From: Sphingomonas sp. Y57
GTDB lineage: Bacteria; Pseudomonadota; Alphaproteobacteria; Sphingomonadales; Sphingomonadaceae
Length of the DNA stretch: 64,000 nt
Assembly: GCF_001015195.1 (NCBI RefSeq)
Contig: NZ_LDES01000056.1
Location: 26,646-90,645 of the forward strand
Direction: 5' to 3'
This document shows positions 35,099 through 42,943 of this stretch, one piece after another (the stretch's first letter is position 1; each line of letters starts with the position of its first letter). The position numbers and the translations under genes were made by a program. The notes beneath the pieces are model-generated. The model did not search any database. It was given only the letters and a program-made list of their open reading frames with translations, and was not told the DNA's origin.

Positions 35099-35595
35099 GC
35101 TCCCCAAGACTTATCCATCCTGTTCTAAAGGGATAGCTGGAAAGAGCAGCCACTTCGTCTAGCGAAAGCATTCCGCTGATGTGCTCGAAACCTGCCGCCA
35201 GTTATAACCGAGGATAGATTTTGGATCAAGCGGCTTCGGGGGAACTTAACCTTCCGACCCTCCTGACGGTTAGGAAATCGACCTAAGGAATAACCTAGAC
35301 AGTACTTAAATGTACGGGTGATACTCGTCCTGGTGCGTTCATCAGGTATCATACGCGGAGTGGCTTCCGTTCCTTCCTTTCAAGGGAAAGACAAAAAGGC
35401 ATCTAGGCTAAACGAAGCATGTAGAAGGTTTCTAGGGAAATTCCGCTCAATGATATGGCTCTTCATATCAGATACAAAGAGATATTATATAATTAGGTTA
35501 TAATCCTGGTTTTCTCTTTAAGTGTATCACCCTAGCGGAAGGGAGAAGTATGTCTATTTAAGATCAAGAATTAATAAAGATATTAAAGACCTTAT

Positions 35596-35844
35596 TTAGA
35601 ATTCCCCTAGACCTTCAATCCCCTCAGGAATCGGAGGCAGATCAGGAAAATCCGAGGCTTTTGATCTCAAAGAGGAGAAGAGGTCTGGTTGACTTTGTTC
35701 CAAAGCGGATCGAAGTTTTACGAACCCTTCGTAAACCGGCCTAATGGCATCATCTATAACACGATCATGGTTATGGTCGATGAACTCATCGTCAAACCAA
35801 TCAGCAAGAGTTTTATAAAGTCGATAGTATTTTTCAGAATACAT
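35596..35844 (-). CDS. Hypothetical acidic protein, 82 aa
   Basis: ATG 35844 follows GTGGAGGATGTT, a strong ribosome binding site. The product (MYSEKYYRLYKTLADWFDDEF...) is acidic and helical, ends in a Pro-rich tail (FPDLPPIPEGIEGLGEF) and contains FIDHNHDRVIDDAIRPVYEGF. No family is recognised. Low GC suggests recent acquisition with the island. Confidence 0.6.
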   Translation of the reverse strand: MYSEKYYRLYKTLADWFDDEFIDHNHDRVIDDAIRPVYEGFVKLRSALEQSQPDLFSSLRSKASDFPDLPPIPEGIEGLGEF

Positions 35845-36141
35845 AACATCCTCCACAAAATCCGATGCAATCAAATCCGCCGTGGATGACGTTTAATTTC
35901 AGGGAGAAGGGCCTATCGAGAAATTGAGCACTTCAGTCCTCCATGGCTTGGGAGGAAGCTCAAATACACAGAGATTTGGAATACGCAACACCCCTGGCAG
36001 CGAGATTGCGGCTAATCGCCGCTTGTTAAGGGGCTCTTAACTAATTTGATTGCAACCTACTGATTTAAAATAAAAAAATCGCAAGTTCCACGAAGGATTT
36101 GCTCCATATTTTTTTAGGCTGTCCATCCTCAGGAGGTAAAT

Positions 36142-36630
36142 TTGCCCAACGAAGCCAATCCCGACCTTCTTGCCCTTACCGCCGACATCGTTGCCGCCCA
36201 TGTATCCAACAACATGGTTGCGGCTGGCGATATTCCTGCCCTGATTAAAAACGTCCATGACGCCTTGAATGGCCTTGGCCAGCCGGTTGAAGCCCCACAG
36301 GAGGAATTGAAGCCTGCCGTCTCCATCCGTTCATCGGTGAAGCCCGATTACATCGTCTGCCTGGAGGACGGTAAGAAGCTCAAGATGCTCAAGCGCCATC
36401 TGATGACCCATTATCAGATGACCCCCGAGCAATATCGCGCCAAGTGGGGCTTGGCCGCCGATTATCCGATGGTTGCACCTAACTATGCCGAGCAGCGCAA
36501 ACAGCTTGCGATGAAGATCGGTCTAGGCCGCAAACCCGCCTCCACCAAGGCGCCCGCAAAAGCTCCAGCAAAAGCACCTGCAAAGGCTCCCGCTAGAGGT
36601 CGTGCGAAGAAGGTCGAGACATCAAGCTGA
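36142..36630 (+). CDS. MucR/Ros-family zinc-finger transcriptional regulator
   Basis: The 162-aa protein has an N-terminal helical dimer/oligomer region (LLALTADIVAAHVSNNMVAAGDIPALIKNVHDAL) and a Ros/MucR zinc-finger region about residues 65-120 (SVKPDYIVCLEDGKKLKMLKRHLMTHYQMTPEQYRAKWGL; Cys, then His-x-x-x-His). The tail is a tandem AKAP repeat, as in H-NS-like silencers. The start is TTG 36142 behind a perfect AGGAGGTAAAT. MucR proteins bind AT-rich DNA and silence horizontally acquired genes. It lies at the right end of the island next to the tRNA. Confidence 0.9.
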   Translation: MPNEANPDLLALTADIVAAHVSNNMVAAGDIPALIKNVHDALNGLGQPVEAPQEELKPAVSIRSSVKPDYIVCLEDGKKLKMLKRHLMTHYQMTPEQYRAKWGLAADYPMVAPNYAEQRKQLAMKIGLGRKPASTKAPAKAPAKAPAKAPARGRAKKVETSS

Positions 36631-36643
36631 CCCCCTCATCTAA

Positions 36644-36744
36644 ATAGGCCAAATTTGGCCCATATAGGCCCGTAGAGCACCATTTTTGGATTTCGGCTGG
36701 TCGACAGCCATATCTAGGAATCGATGCTCTGCGGGCTTTTATTT
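36644..36744 (+). ncRNA. Structured 3' element, copy B (possible terminator of mucR)
   Basis: A perfect palindrome, ggccaaatttggcc, is followed by gcccgtagagc, an interior with GACAGCCAT, and gctctgcgggc then TTTTATTTT. Copy A at 26499-26585 shares the same blocks in order. Here the U-rich tail after the closing stem fits intrinsic termination 100 nt after the mucR stop. The remaining 36745-36869 shows nothing else. Confidence 0.55.
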
Positions 36745-36869
36745 TGATCGCTTTCGATAGCGTTGCGCATCGGATCGCCAGTTTGGCGTGTCCCCCGCGC
36801 AATCTCCAAGGCGAATGATCAGTCTGAATGATTCTAGCAATCTTCGACGCCGTTCGGGATCAAAAAAAA

Positions 36870-36892
36870 GTGTGATACAATGGTGTGTTACA
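36870..36892 (+). repeat. Paired direct repeats next to attR (possible integrase arm sites)
   Basis: GTGTGATACA (36870-36879) and GTGTGTTACA (36883-36892) have a start-to-start spacing of 13, as in the pair next to attL (23412 and 23425). Both pairs have the same orientation. Confidence 0.5.
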
Positions 36893-36932
36893 AACGCACC
36901 ATTTTTCCGTCTAAGTCCTTGAAAAACAAGGA

Positions 36933-36951
36933 ATGGTGACCCCAACGGGAC
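36933..36951. repeat. Right attachment site (attR) at the tRNA-Glu 3' end
   Basis: Identical to 23321-23339 over 19 bp. It covers the CCA end, the 3' acceptor strand and part of the T stem of the tRNA-Glu gene. Confidence 0.88.
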
Positions 36952-37009
36952 TCGAACCCGTGTTTTCGCCGTGAAAGGGCGACGTCCTAGACCGCTAGAC
37001 GATGGGGCC
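36934..37009 (-). tRNA. tRNA-Glu (anticodon TTC)
   Basis: The 76-nt gene, read on the minus strand, folds as a complete cloverleaf: acceptor GGCCCCA pairs with TGGGGTC, the D arm has TCTAGCGGTCTAGGA, the anticodon loop CTTTCAC gives TTC, and the T arm is ACGGGTTCGAACCCGT. CCA is encoded. Its 3' end is the integration target of the island to the left. Confidence 0.95.
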
Positions 37010-37091
37010 GCGTAGCGTCGTGGCGGGCCGATTAGGGCAGGCGCCGGGGATGGTCAAGGCGCCTGTACGAATATTTCGCACCGGCCGCGCC

Positions 37092-38858
37092 TCAATCGGC
37101 CCAGGCGGCGTCCTCGACATGGAGTTCGGCGGCCGGGCGGCTGCCCCAGTCGTCGACCTTGGGACGGCCGGCGATCCACAGGGTGCGGTCGGGGCCGGCG
37201 CCGAGCAGTGCCTGGCCGAGCGCGCTGTCGGCCGCGCGGAAGGCGATCGTCTTGATCGAGCGGCCGTCGCGCCCCGAGACGATGGTGCGGACATGCCCCT
37301 GCCCCACCACATCAGCCTTGATCACCCGCACCGCGCCCGCGGCGATACGAGGCGCGGGCCAGCCGGCGCCATAGGGGCCACCCGCCTCCAGCGCCTCGAC
37401 CAGCGACGGGGTGACGCCGCCCGGCGCCACCACCGCGTCGAGCAGCAGCGCGCGATCGTCGCGGGCCCTGGCGACGTCGTTCGCCAGCCGCTCCTCGAGG
37501 AAATCGGCGAGCGCGTCGACACCGCCGGGCGCCACCGTGACCCCCGCCGCCATCGCATGCCCGCCGCCCGCGACGAGCAGGCCCATGTCCTTCGCGGCCA
37601 GGATCGCCGCGCCGAGATCGACCCCACCGATCGAGCGCCCCGATCCCTTGCCGACGCCGTCCTTGTCGAGCGCGATGACGATCGCCGGGCGACCGAGCTT
37701 CTCCTTCAGGCGGCCGGCGACGATGCCGATCACGCCGGGGTGCCATCCCCCCGCCGCGACCACCGCGACCGACCGGTTGCCCTGCGAACCGGACAGAATC
37801 TCGGCCTCCTCCTGCACAGCCTTCTCGATCGCGCGGCGCTCTTCGTTGAGGCGGTCGAGCTCGGCTGCGATCATCCGCGCTTCGTCGCGATCCTCGGTGG
37901 TGAGCAGGCGGACGCCGAGATCCGACTTGCCGACCCGCCCGCCGGCATTGATGCGCGGGCCCAGCGCGAAGCCGAGGTCGGTGCAGGTCGGCGCGCGTTC
38001 GAGCCGCGACGCCTCGATCAGCGCCGCGAGGCCGATGTTGCGGCGGCCCGCCATCACCTTAACCCCCTGGGCCACGAAAGCGCGGTTGAGGCCGCGCAAG
38101 GAGGCGACGTCGGCGACGGTACCGAGCGCGACGATGTCGAGCAGGTCGATCAGCTTGGGCTCCGCTCGCGTCGCGAAGAAGTTGCGCGCCCTGAGCGCCC
38201 GCAGCAGTGCCGCGCCGAGCAGGAAGGCGACGCCGACCGCGGCGAGATGCCCGTGCGCCGCGCCCTCGTCCTCATCCAGCCGGTTCGGGTTGACCAATGC
38301 GAAGGCGCGCGGCAGCTCGGCGGCGCATTTGTGATGGTCGACGACGATCACGTCGATGCCGGCATCGCTGGCCAGCTTGAGCGCCTCGAACGCCTGCGCA
38401 CCGCAATCGACGGTGACGATCAGCCGGGTGCCGCTCTCGCCGATCTTCAGCAGCGCCTCGCCCGAGGGGCCATAGCCCTCCATCAGACGGTCGGGAATAT
38501 AGACCCCCGCCTCGAGCCCCAGGCCGCGCAGCAGCCGGATCAACAGCGCCGCCGAAGTCGCGCCGTCGACGTCATAGTCGCCGAAGATGGTGACCGGCTC
38601 GCCGTCCTCGACCGCATCGGCCAGCCGCGCGGCCGCCTCGTCCATGTCGCGGAAGATCGACGGATCGGGCATGAAGCCGCGGATCGTCGGCAGCCGGTGC
38701 AGTTCCACCGCCTCGCGCGGGCAGCCGCGCGCGAGCAGCAACTGGGTGATCAGGTCGTCGGGCTCGAACCCGGCGTCGATCCCGTCGACCGTGCCGCCCC
38801 GCCAATGCCAGGGCTGGCCGAGGATCGAGCGGGCGATATTGAGGACGGGGGTGCGCAT
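37092..38858 (-). CDS. recJ: Single-stranded-DNA-specific exonuclease RecJ
   Basis: RecJ degrades single-stranded DNA 5'-3' in recombination and repair. The 588-aa protein shows the DHH-family motifs: IFGDYDVDGATSAALL (motif I), LIVTVDCGAQA, then VIVVDHHKCAAELP (the DHH motif) and a DHHA1 region with VVAAGGWHPGVIGIVAGRL and GGGHAMAAG. Length is normal for the family. It is the last gene of the apparent hom-glpX-recJ unit, 115 nt after glpX. Confidence 0.95.
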   Translation of the reverse strand: MRTPVLNIARSILGQPWHWRGGTVDGIDAGFEPDDLITQLLLARGCPREAVELHRLPTIRGFMPDPSIFRDMDEAAARLADAVEDGEPVTIFGDYDVDGATSAALLIRLLRGLGLEAGVYIPDRLMEGYGPSGEALLKIGESGTRLIVTVDCGAQAFEALKLASDAGIDVIVVDHHKCAAELPRAFALVNPNRLDEDEGAAHGHLAAVGVAFLLGAALLRALRARNFFATRAEPKLIDLLDIVALGTVADVASLRGLNRAFVAQGVKVMAGRRNIGLAALIEASRLERAPTCTDLGFALGPRINAGGRVGKSDLGVRLLTTEDRDEARMIAAELDRLNEERRAIEKAVQEEAEILSGSQGNRSVAVVAAGGWHPGVIGIVAGRLKEKLGRPAIVIALDKDGVGKGSGRSIGGVDLGAAILAAKDMGLLVAGGGHAMAAGVTVAPGGVDALADFLEERLANDVARARDDRALLLDAVVAPGGVTPSLVEALEAGGPYGAGWPAPRIAAGAVRVIKADVVGQGHVRTIVSGRDGRSIKTIAFRAADSALGQALLGAGPDRTLWIAGRPKVDDWGSRPAAELHVEDAAWAD

Positions 38859-38973
38859 GGAGGTGCCTTAGCGCCTCTCGCCGTCAGGCTGAACTTGATT
38901 CGGCGCCCTTCGACGACGGGTACATCTGGGCCGGCATGCGCTCCCTCTCCCCGAAGGGAGAGGGATTGAGCGC

Positions 38974-39945
38974 TCAGCCCTTGCGGTGCTCGCCGCGGAC
39001 CCAGCGGACCGTACCGCTGGAGGCGCGCATCACGACACTCTCGGTCGTCATGCAGCCATTGGCGCGACGCTTGACGCCTTCGAGCAGCGAACCGTCGGTA
39101 ACGCCGGTCGCGGCGAAGATCGCATCGCCCTTCACCAGGTCGTCGAGGTGGTAGATGCGGTCGAGATCGGAGACGCCCCATTTGCGAGCGCGAGCCTTCT
39201 CGTCATCGTTGCGGAACAGCAGCCTACCCTGGAACTGGCCGCCGACGCACTTCAGTGCCGCCGCGGCGAGCACGCCTTCCGGCGCGCCGCCCGATCCCAT
39301 ATAGACGTCGATCGTCGTCTCCGGGTTGGTCACCGCAATCACGCCCGCGACATCCCCGTCGGGGATCAGCATGATACCGCAGCCGAGCGACCGCAATTCG
39401 GCGATCAGCTTCTCGTGGCGGGGCCGGTCGAGCACGCAGGCGATGATCTCGTTCGGCTCGACGCCCTTGGCCTTGGCCAGCGCCTTGATGTTCTCGGTGG
39501 GGGTCCGATCGAGGCCGACGATGCCTTCCTCATAGCCCGGGCCGATCGCCAGCTTGTCCATGTAGACATCCGGCGCGTTGAGCAGCCCGCCTTCCTCGGC
39601 AATCGCGAGCACGGCGAGCGCGTTGGGGCCCGCCTTGGCGGTGATGGTCGTCCCTTCGAGCGGATCGAGCGCGATGTCGATCTTCGGGCCGGTGCCGATG
39701 CCCGATCCGACCTTCTCGCCGATGTAGAGCATCGGAGCTTCGTCGCGCTCGCCCTCTCCGATCACCACCGTGCCGTCGAAGTCGAGCCCGTTGAAAGCTG
39801 CGCGCATCGCTTCGACCGCGGCATGGTCCGCGGCCTTTTCGTCGCCGCGGCCGACGAGCTTCGAAGCAGCGATCGCCGCCGCTTCCGTAACCCGCACCAT
39901 CTCCAGAACGAGAACCCGGTCGAGCGCCTTGCTTGGCTTTACCAT
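38974..39945 (-). CDS. glpX: Class II fructose-1,6-bisphosphatase GlpX
   Basis: GlpX converts fructose-1,6-bisphosphate to fructose-6-phosphate in gluconeogenesis. The 323-aa protein has GEGERDEAPMLYIGEKVG, the metal-binding DPLEGTTI and VVIGEGE patterns, and the substrate region YMGSGGAPEGVLAAAAL. In alphaproteobacteria, including sphingomonads, the gene commonly lies between hom and recJ, as here. ATG 39945 begins MVKPSKALDRVLVLEM, the usual N-terminus. Confidence 0.96.
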   Translation of the reverse strand: MVKPSKALDRVLVLEMVRVTEAAAIAASKLVGRGDEKAADHAAVEAMRAAFNGLDFDGTVVIGEGERDEAPMLYIGEKVGSGIGTGPKIDIALDPLEGTTITAKAGPNALAVLAIAEEGGLLNAPDVYMDKLAIGPGYEEGIVGLDRTPTENIKALAKAKGVEPNEIIACVLDRPRHEKLIAELRSLGCGIMLIPDGDVAGVIAVTNPETTIDVYMGSGGAPEGVLAAAALKCVGGQFQGRLLFRNDDEKARARKWGVSDLDRIYHLDDLVKGDAIFAATGVTDGSLLEGVKRRANGCMTTESVVMRASSGTVRWVRGEHRKG

Positions 39946-40026
39946 CTAGGATTGCCTTTTCTTCTGTTTTTGGGATCGGCCGAAGCGATTAGGGCAGCGG
40001 CGTTACAATGTCGAGAAGCCCGGCCT

Positions 40027-41319
40027 CTATTCGTCGAGGATATGCATCAACATGGGCGTTCCGGCGAGGCTCTGCGACCCTGCGAGCCGGTCGAGCGCGT
40101 CGACCACCGCGCGTTCAGGGCCGACATGCGTCACCATCGCGATCAGGACGTTGCCATCATCCGCGACGCCACGCTGGATCAGGCTCTCGATCGAGACGCC
40201 CGCGTCACGCATCGCAGCGGTGATCTCAGCCAGCACGCCCGGACGATCGGCGACGGTGAAGCGCAGATAGGCGCGGCCGCGGCGGTCGCCCGCTGTCGCC
40301 GTCGCGGGCTTGGCGAGTGCCGCAACCGGCATGGCGAAGGCCGGGCCGGTCTCCCCGCGCGCGATGTCGATCAGGTCGGCGACCACGGCCGAAGCGGTCG
40401 GCCCCTCGCCCGCACCACGCCCCTGGAAGAACAGGCGGCCGACGAAATTGCCGTGCGCCACCACCGCGTTGAGCGAGCCCGAGACATGGGCGAGCGGATG
40501 GCTGAGCGGCACCAGGCAGGGATGGACGCGCTGGAACAGGCCCTTGGCGCTCTCCTCGCCATGCCCGACCAGCCGGACCCGGAAGCCGAGCGCCGCCGCC
40601 TCGGCAATGTCGGCGGCGATGATGTGACGGATGCCGGTGACCTGGATCGAATCGAAGTCGACCGCAGTGCCGAAGGCCAGGCTGGAGAGGATCGACAGCT
40701 TGTGCGCGGCATCGATGCCGTCGATGTCGAAGCTGGGATCGGCCTCCGCATAGCCCAGCCGCTGCGCATCGGCGAGCACCTCGTCAAAGCCGCTGCCCTT
40801 CTCCTCCATCTCGGTGAGGATATAGTTGCAGGTGCCGTTGAGGATGCCGAACACATGGCTGATCACATTGGCAGCCGCGCCCTCGCGCAGTCCCTTGATC
40901 ACGGGAATCCCGCCCGCGACCGCCGCCTCATATTTGAGCGCCACGCCCTTCTGCTCGGCCAGTTCGGCCAGTTCGAGGCCGTGATGCGCGATCATCGCCT
41001 TGTTGGCGGTGACGAAGGGCTTGCCCGCGCCGAGCGTGTCGCGCGCCAGGGTGAGCGCCGGGCCGTCCGATCCGCCGACCAGTTCGACCACGACATCGAC
41101 CCCGTCGGACGCCGCGAGGGTGGTGGCGTCGTCGACCCAGGCGAAGCGCGAAAGGTCGACGCCGCGGTCGCGCGACCGGTCGCGCGCCGACACCGCGACG
41201 ATCTCGATCGGGCGACCGGCGCGGCGCTCGATCAGCGTGCGATTCTCGTCAATGAGCTTGACGACGCCCGCGCCGACCGTTCCCAAACCTGCGAGCGCCA
41301 CCCTCAACGGCTGCGACAT
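40027..41319 (-). CDS. hom: Homoserine dehydrogenase
   Basis: The enzyme reduces aspartate semialdehyde to homoserine with NAD(P)H in threonine and methionine synthesis. The 430-aa protein has a Rossmann motif (LRVALAGLGTVGAGVV), the catalytic region (KYEAAVAGGIPVIKGLREG, LNGTCNYILTEM) and a C-terminal ACT domain (RFTVADRPGVLAEITAAMRDAGVSIESL) for feedback control by threonine. ATG 41319 follows AAAGGGTGATT. It heads the hom-glpX-recJ unit. Confidence 0.96.
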   Translation of the reverse strand: MSQPLRVALAGLGTVGAGVVKLIDENRTLIERRAGRPIEIVAVSARDRSRDRGVDLSRFAWVDDATTLAASDGVDVVVELVGGSDGPALTLARDTLGAGKPFVTANKAMIAHHGLELAELAEQKGVALKYEAAVAGGIPVIKGLREGAAANVISHVFGILNGTCNYILTEMEEKGSGFDEVLADAQRLGYAEADPSFDIDGIDAAHKLSILSSLAFGTAVDFDSIQVTGIRHIIAADIAEAAALGFRVRLVGHGEESAKGLFQRVHPCLVPLSHPLAHVSGSLNAVVAHGNFVGRLFFQGRGAGEGPTASAVVADLIDIARGETGPAFAMPVAALAKPATATAGDRRGRAYLRFTVADRPGVLAEITAAMRDAGVSIESLIQRGVADDGNVLIAMVTHVGPERAVVDALDRLAGSQSLAGTPMLMHILDE

Positions 41320-41518
41320 AATCACCCTTTCCCGAAATACCGCCCGCGTCCCTAGAGCCTGATCGTTTGGGGGGGAAGCGCAAAGCGCTGCCTCCACGAC
41401 CGGGCGCAGGCTCTGGCCGGGCAGCTCAACCGCAGCCGGGCTTGGCAGTCATGCGAGCGCCGACGCCTCGTTTCGTCATCACAATATCGCGTTTTCAACG
41501 GGTTGCCCCGTAACGACC

Positions 41519-41544
41519 GGAACGCACGCCGCCATCCGCCCGTT
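41519..41544 (+). promoter_or_regulatory. Probable EcfG-type general stress response promoter
   Basis: GGAAC (41519-41523), a 17-nt spacer and CGTT (41541-41544) match the EcfG consensus exactly. It lies 43 nt upstream of the ATG of a small Gln-rich protein gene. Confidence 0.7.
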
Positions 41545-41587
41545 CTGTATCCGTCCCAATGCCGGGACATTCGCAGGAGAAGATGTC

Positions 41588-41797
41588 ATGGGCGAGAATC
41601 GCCAGGGCGGCAACGACCGCAACAATCCTTCATCGATGGGCCAGCAGGGACAGCCGCAGGAGCGGCAGGATCAGCAGCGCCAGGGTTCGGTCGACCGCCA
41701 GCAGAATCAGCAGGGCGGGCAACAGCAGGACCGTAACCAGCAGCAGCGCCGCGAGCAATCCGATCAGGGCGGCAACGAGCGCGATCCTCAGCGCTGA
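41588..41797 (+). CDS. Small Gln-rich, hydrophilic protein (possible stress protein)
   Basis: The 69-aa product consists almost only of Gln, Arg, Asp, Asn, Gly and Ser (for example QQGGQQQDRNQQQRRE), so it is intrinsically disordered and has no hydrophobic core. ATG 41588 follows GGAGAAGATGTC. An exact EcfG promoter lies upstream and a terminator downstream, so it is a complete transcription unit. Small hydrophilic proteins of this kind are typical general stress products (hydrophilin-like). Function is unknown. Confidence 0.7.
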   Translation: MGENRQGGNDRNNPSSMGQQGQPQERQDQQRQGSVDRQQNQQGGQQQDRNQQQRREQSDQGGNERDPQR

Positions 41798-41825
41798 TCG
41801 CTACGATCTTGCAAAGCCGACTGGG

Positions 41826-41855
41826 AGGGGGCCGATCCGGGCCCCCTTCTTCTTT
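41826..41855 (+). terminator. Rho-independent terminator
   Basis: The stem agggggcc (41826-41833) with ggccccct (41840-41847) and a 6-nt loop is followed by TCTTCTTT. It lies 28 nt after the Gln-rich protein gene. Confidence 0.8.
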
Positions 41856-41919
41856 GGAGAGATATGCAACCCGCCGTTACCGGCTGACGTAATCCCGTTC
41901 AGCCGATAATGACGGAGCC

Positions 41920-42789
41920 ATGATGACGAAGCTGACCCTCGCCGGGATCACGATGCTGATGTGCGGGGCGCTGGTTGCAGCGGCCTGCTCGCCATTGCGT
42001 GCGTTCGACACGGTGATGCCGAAGGACGGGGCGAGCCGGCTGGCGGCAGCCGACATCCCTTACGGCGAAGGGCCGCGCCGCCAGCTCGACATCTACACTC
42101 CCGTCGCTGCTGGCCAGCGACCGTTGCCCGTCATCGTCTTCATCTATGGCGGGTCCTGGGCCAACGGCACGCGCGAAGGCTATCATTTCGCTGCACGGGC
42201 GCTGTCGGCAGCAGGCTTCATCACCGTCGTTCCCGATTATCGACTGGTCCCGGAAGTGCGCTTTCCGGGCTTTGTGGAAGACTGCGCCGCCGCCGTCCGC
42301 TGGGTGCGCGCGCATGCCGGCCGCTATGGCGGCGATCCCGACCGCATCGTCCTGGTGGGCCATTCCGCCGGTGCCTACAATGCCGCGATGCTGGCGCTCG
42401 ACCCGCAATTCCTCGGCGCCGATCGGGCTGCGATCAGGGGTTTCGCGGGACTCGCCGGCCCCTATGACTTCCTGCCCTTCAACGGCAAGGTGGTGACCGA
42501 AACCTTCGGCGCCTGGCCGAAACCCGAGGAGACCCAGCCGATCCATTATGCAGACGCCTCGGCGCCACCGGTCCTGCTGCTCCACGGCGGCGAGGACGGT
42601 ACCGTCTGGCCGAAGAACTCGATCAATCTCGACGCGCGGCTGCGCGCGGCAGGCGTCGCGTCCGAGCTCAAGGTCTATCGCGACCTGGGCCATGTCGGCA
42701 TCGTCACCGCACTTGCGAGGCCGTTCCGGGGCGAGGCGCCGGTGCTGGCCGACATCACCGCCTTTGCGCGGCGTGTGACGGGAAGCTGA
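41920..42789 (+). CDS. Alpha/beta hydrolase, probable lipoprotein esterase
   Basis: The 289-aa protein has a lipoprotein signal peptide with lipobox VAAAC. The carboxylesterase/BD-FAE fold follows: oxyanion motif FIYGGSWANG, nucleophile elbow GHSAG (about residue 150), Asp in HGGEDGTVWP and His in DLGHVGI. The HG-type oxyanion motif places it near alpha/beta hydrolases acting on short-chain esters. Substrate is unknown. It is followed by REP-like repeats and recN, with no functional link evident. Confidence 0.88.
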   Translation: MMTKLTLAGITMLMCGALVAAACSPLRAFDTVMPKDGASRLAAADIPYGEGPRRQLDIYTPVAAGQRPLPVIVFIYGGSWANGTREGYHFAARALSAAGFITVVPDYRLVPEVRFPGFVEDCAAAVRWVRAHAGRYGGDPDRIVLVGHSAGAYNAAMLALDPQFLGADRAAIRGFAGLAGPYDFLPFNGKVVTETFGAWPKPEETQPIHYADASAPPVLLLHGGEDGTVWPKNSINLDARLRAAGVASELKVYRDLGHVGIVTALARPFRGEAPVLADITAFARRVTGS

Positions 42790-42800
42790 GGCTCATCCCT

Positions 42801-42892
42801 TCGTCATGCCGGCGGAGACCGGCATCTCGGGCGGCTCCTGTTCCGACCTCATCTCCTCACCTGCCGAGATTCCGGCCTCCGCCGGAATGACG
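42801..42892. repeat. REP-like palindromic repeats
   Basis: Two inverted palindromic units, 42801-42830 (core ATGCCGGCGGAGACCGGCAT) and 42864-42892 (core ATTCCGGCCTCCGCCGGAAT), are of the same family as those at 9469-9557. Confidence 0.7.
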
Positions 42893-42943
42893 CCATGCTC
42901 GAACCCCTTGGCGGGGGACCGCCCGCTGTTCTACACATGTCCC

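Larger units (their letters stand above)
34609..35595. other. AT-rich region of 987 nt without a recognisable gene
   Basis: This is the longest gene-free stretch in the window and the most AT-rich. It holds two ttacgttaaatt copies (34929-34940 and 35005-35016), four 10-bp-phased GTTAAAT repeats at 35009-35048 and a consensus promoter at 35070-35098. Possible short frames (for example 35318-35503) have no ribosome binding site or protein-like composition. Confidence 0.6.
23321..36951. mobile_element. Genomic island integrated at tRNA-Glu(TTC), 13.6 kb
   Basis: A 19-bp direct repeat at 23321-23339 and 36933-36951 bounds the segment. The right copy is the 3' end of an intact tRNA-Glu gene. A tyrosine integrase gene starts 118 nt inside the left repeat. 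The interior has visibly lower GC than both flanks, mostly hypothetical genes, a serine resolvase, an IS5-family relic and a MucR regulator. No conjugation or phage structural genes are seen, so it is best called an integrative island of unknown mobility. Confidence 0.88.

Noticed and set aside
35318..35503. Short coding frame downstream of the consensus promoter
   Set aside because: The start has no ribosome binding site and the sequence shows no domain. I treat the region as non-coding.
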